Source: Begonia masoniana (taxonomy: Eukaryota; Streptophyta; Magnoliopsida; Cucurbitales; Begoniaceae). Taken from it: 64,000 nt of DNA. Positions 61,660-64,000 of this stretch are shown here, in pieces. The notes under the pieces are model-generated. The model saw nothing but the letters and a program-made list of their open reading frames with translations. It was not told the origin of the DNA and ran no database searches. Position numbers and translations under genes: made by a program. Numbering within the stretch: position 1 is the stretch's first letter; each line of letters opens with the position of its first letter. Location of the stretch: positions 45,064,968 through 45,128,967 of the forward strand of contig CM039503.1 in assembly GCA_022432975.1 (NCBI GenBank), written 5' to 3'.

Positions 61660-64000
61660 TGTGACAGCCCGAAACCGGAACCTGATCGGAGTCCAAGATC
61701 CAAGCCGTCACTCCGGGACAGAAAACGGATAATGGTGACTATAATTTTTTTTTGAACAGACAGCGTTACTGGAACAAAAGGATGGAAAAACGTTTACCAA
61801 ATGCACTGGACAACTTATGAAAACTAACTGAGCTTTTAGGACTTCACAGGAGAACAAAAATAAAATGACAGAAGACGTGTACTATTAATGCAAAACCCTA
61901 AACATAAAATTTTACAGAAAGGGAGGGACTACGGTGATTAACAAAATTTCAGAATCATAGAGAAAGAGAAACGGGAACTAACTCAGAGCTGAGATTACAG
62001 GAATGAGTGACTAAAATGAAGAAACGGAATTAAGCAGGAAAAACAGAAAGAACAGGAATAAACTGAGGCAAACAAAAGAAATTTAAAGCTGGGCGGAAGA
62101 CGTAGGCAGAGAACTGGCGGAAGACTTAGTTTAAAAAGGGCAGCGGTGGATTCAGATACGACAAAAAAAAAATGAACAGGGTTCAGCGGAAGAGGCTGAG
62201 TAAAACTGGGCGGAAGAGGTGGTGACATCAGCCGGAAGATGGGTGACGTCAGGCGGAGGATACAGACAGCAGACAAAATTCGGATGAGGTGATGACGTCA
62301 GCTGGAAGATGGATGACGTCAACCGGAAGATACAGACAGCAGATGAGATCAGATGAGGTGATGACGTCAGTCGGAAGATGGATGACGTCAACTGGAAGAT
62401 ACAGACAGCAGATGAGATCGGATGAGGTGATGACGTCAGCCGAAAGATGGATGACGTCAGACAACACCGGATGAGATAAAGACGTCATCGGATGAGATAA
62501 TTGAACTGGGCGGTGGAGGTGGGTGACGTCACCAGTGGATATACACTTAAACAGCAGTGGACGTGATCGGATGATATAGTCTAAAAGGGACAGAGTTTGA
62601 CAACTTTTAACAGAAAGACATACGGGCAGGGAGCATCAAAACAGAAGGCATAAGGGTTTCAAACCTTCAAAACCCGATTCAAACAGGATTTTTGAAACAC
62701 ACTTTGCAGATGATAGATTTCAACTGACAGATTTAAGAAAGACAGACTGCATGGATAGCTCTAGAATTCGAGACCATCCATGCAAACCTTAAAACAGGAA
62801 AATATTCTAAAACATTTCAGAACATTCAGGACATAAGTTCAACTGTCAAATTCAGTGATTTCTAAAGCTGAGACATCAGAACTTGTACATTGTTCTAAAA
62901 GTAAAACCTCTGAATTAGTACAGAATCTAACATACAATTGCAGAATCTACCAAAAGAAGAGTTTTTACAGAATTTACAACACAACCAGAACTTCCAAAAG
63001 ACTTTACAAATATAGACATTACAGAAAACTTAAACCTCAGGTCAGAATTTGTTTGGCTGCAGCAACCACACCCCCATGAGCTCGATCCACCAGCCACCTA
63101 TTCATCAGACTGAAGCACGAAGTTCTCATTTTCGGGTTCAGTACCTACATCGGGGAGTTCACCTATGAGTCTAAAACTCAGTAAGAACATATATATATAT
63201 ATATATGCAGTGATGCAAAATGCTATGCATGCGGTTTTCAGAATACAGTGACAGTACAGAACATTACGTTTCAGTGGCAGAGGGGTATAAGTGGGGCTTA
63301 TAGGGGAACTGGCAACAGTAAGGTGCACTTTCAGGCACATTCAGACATTCAGTAGTTTTTCAGAATCCCAGGGAGGGATAAAACCAGAGGGTCCTTGGCA
63401 AGGACAATTTTTCAGAATCCCAGGGAGGGATAAAACCAGAGGGCCAGTCCCCGTTCCACACTTAACCAATACATTACATTCAGATTCTGTTTTATCTTTC
63501 TTAACTTCAAAACCATGTACAGAAAACATTGTTTTGAATGAACTTTCGCAAAAATGTGTATGCATGAACTTTCACAGTGCTTAACTTGAAACAGCAGTTA
63601 ACAGAATAATACAACAGAATCTAGAGAGAAAACAGATAACTCAGAACTTAACTCTAACTTTCTCTACCCGAAACCTCCCGACAGAAAAATAACCTAGAGT
63701 CTCCGTGATGTAGGGCCTTAAGGTCCAAACTACGGATATGAACTTACTTGTGGTCCGAAATGCAACAAGCTTGAACGCACGAGCACTGTGGTTCACGAAC
63801 CTATAGCATGCATAAACGGACATTAACCCTAAACATCACGAAACTAGCAAACAAATAAACTAAAAAATCGTTTTCTATCTAAGATGATTACCTTAGACCG
63901 AAAAGCAGGAGGAAAATCAGAGAAGGAAGAAACTCCTTGCGTTGGTTTTCTTCAACCAAAAGAGAGAAGCAGAGAGGGAAATGAGAGAAAGCAGAGAGGG
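61660..64000 (-). repeat. 5' LTR of the gypsy element, cut by the window end
   Basis: It begins TGTGACAGCC and is collinear with 54315-57025 for the visible 2341 bp. Differences are mostly single transitions, one fewer 69-bp unit, and a longer AT run (63190-63206). Confidence 0.93.
62217..62460. repeat. 69-bp minisatellite in the 5' LTR, fewer units
   Basis: Units start at 62286, 62355 and 62424, the last one shortened by deletion. The same TGACGTCA pairs occur as in the other LTR. Confidence 0.9.

Larger units (their letters stand above)
54315..64000 (-). mobile_element. Ty3/gypsy element, Tekay/Del-like chromovirus, nearly complete
   Basis: Read leftward: 5' LTR (from beyond 64000 to 61660), primer site, gag, protease, RT, RNase H, integrase, degenerate chromodomain, polypurine tract, 3' LTR (57025-54315). 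The internal region is only 4.6 kb. The integrase is followed by TLTYEERPLQILDTSLNVLR and LVKVLWRNHNVEEATWE, the chromodomain-like tail of the Tekay/Del group. LTRs still agree closely, yet the coding region carries a nonsense codon in RT and frameshifts in gag and after integrase. Confidence 0.93.

Overview
This is a nuclear window from a eudicot plant. The evidence is spliced GT-AG genes of plant families, Sirevirus-type and other copia elements, Tekay-like gypsy elements, a Mutator-like transposon (MULE) and a 5S-bearing Cassandra-type LTR. I cannot name the species. Coordinates of spliced genes come from conserved protein families plus consensus splice sites read by eye.

Layout. 1-3428: 3' part of a decayed copia element on +. 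3651-5314 (-): intact six-exon gene for a secreted EGF-like, probably GPI-anchored protein. 5551-29042: what I interpret as one MULE (long inverted termini at both ends, a degenerate 9-bp target duplication, two convergent broken genes) that has been enlarged by later insertions. These are a gypsy LTR (6421-~9436), a Sirevirus-like copia element on - (9453-20750) which itself carries a gypsy solo LTR (13538-15907, TSD CATGG), and another gypsy solo LTR (25337-27725, TSD GCAAA) that splits the MULE transposase. The transposase C-terminus is also present as a scrambled tandem array (22145-24780). A 170-bp-arm inverted repeat lies between the two MULE genes.

29540-31012: truncated copia element on + (5' LTR, gag, scrap of pre-integrase). 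33743-34123: Cassandra-type solo LTR with 5S rRNA-like core and perfect TSD GATAA. 34519-35819 (+): IQD-family calmodulin-binding gene with a one-base conflict at its first splice junction. 39051-40990 (+): ribosomal protein eS1 (S3a), seven exons, with a duplicated first exon. 41750-47221 (-): NET1-type actin-binding coiled-coil gene, 1759 residues. 48070-54314: AT-rich, no supported gene. 54315-64000 (-): young Tekay/Del-like gypsy element with both LTRs (the right one runs off the window); its LTRs hold a 69-bp minisatellite with two TGACGTCA sites per unit.

The four host genes are unrelated in function and form no cluster. The most interesting parts are the nested MULE with its internal foldback, the LTR minisatellites made of transcription-factor-like palindromes, and the small anomalies at gene 5' ends. 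I found no operon, CRISPR array or tRNA gene.
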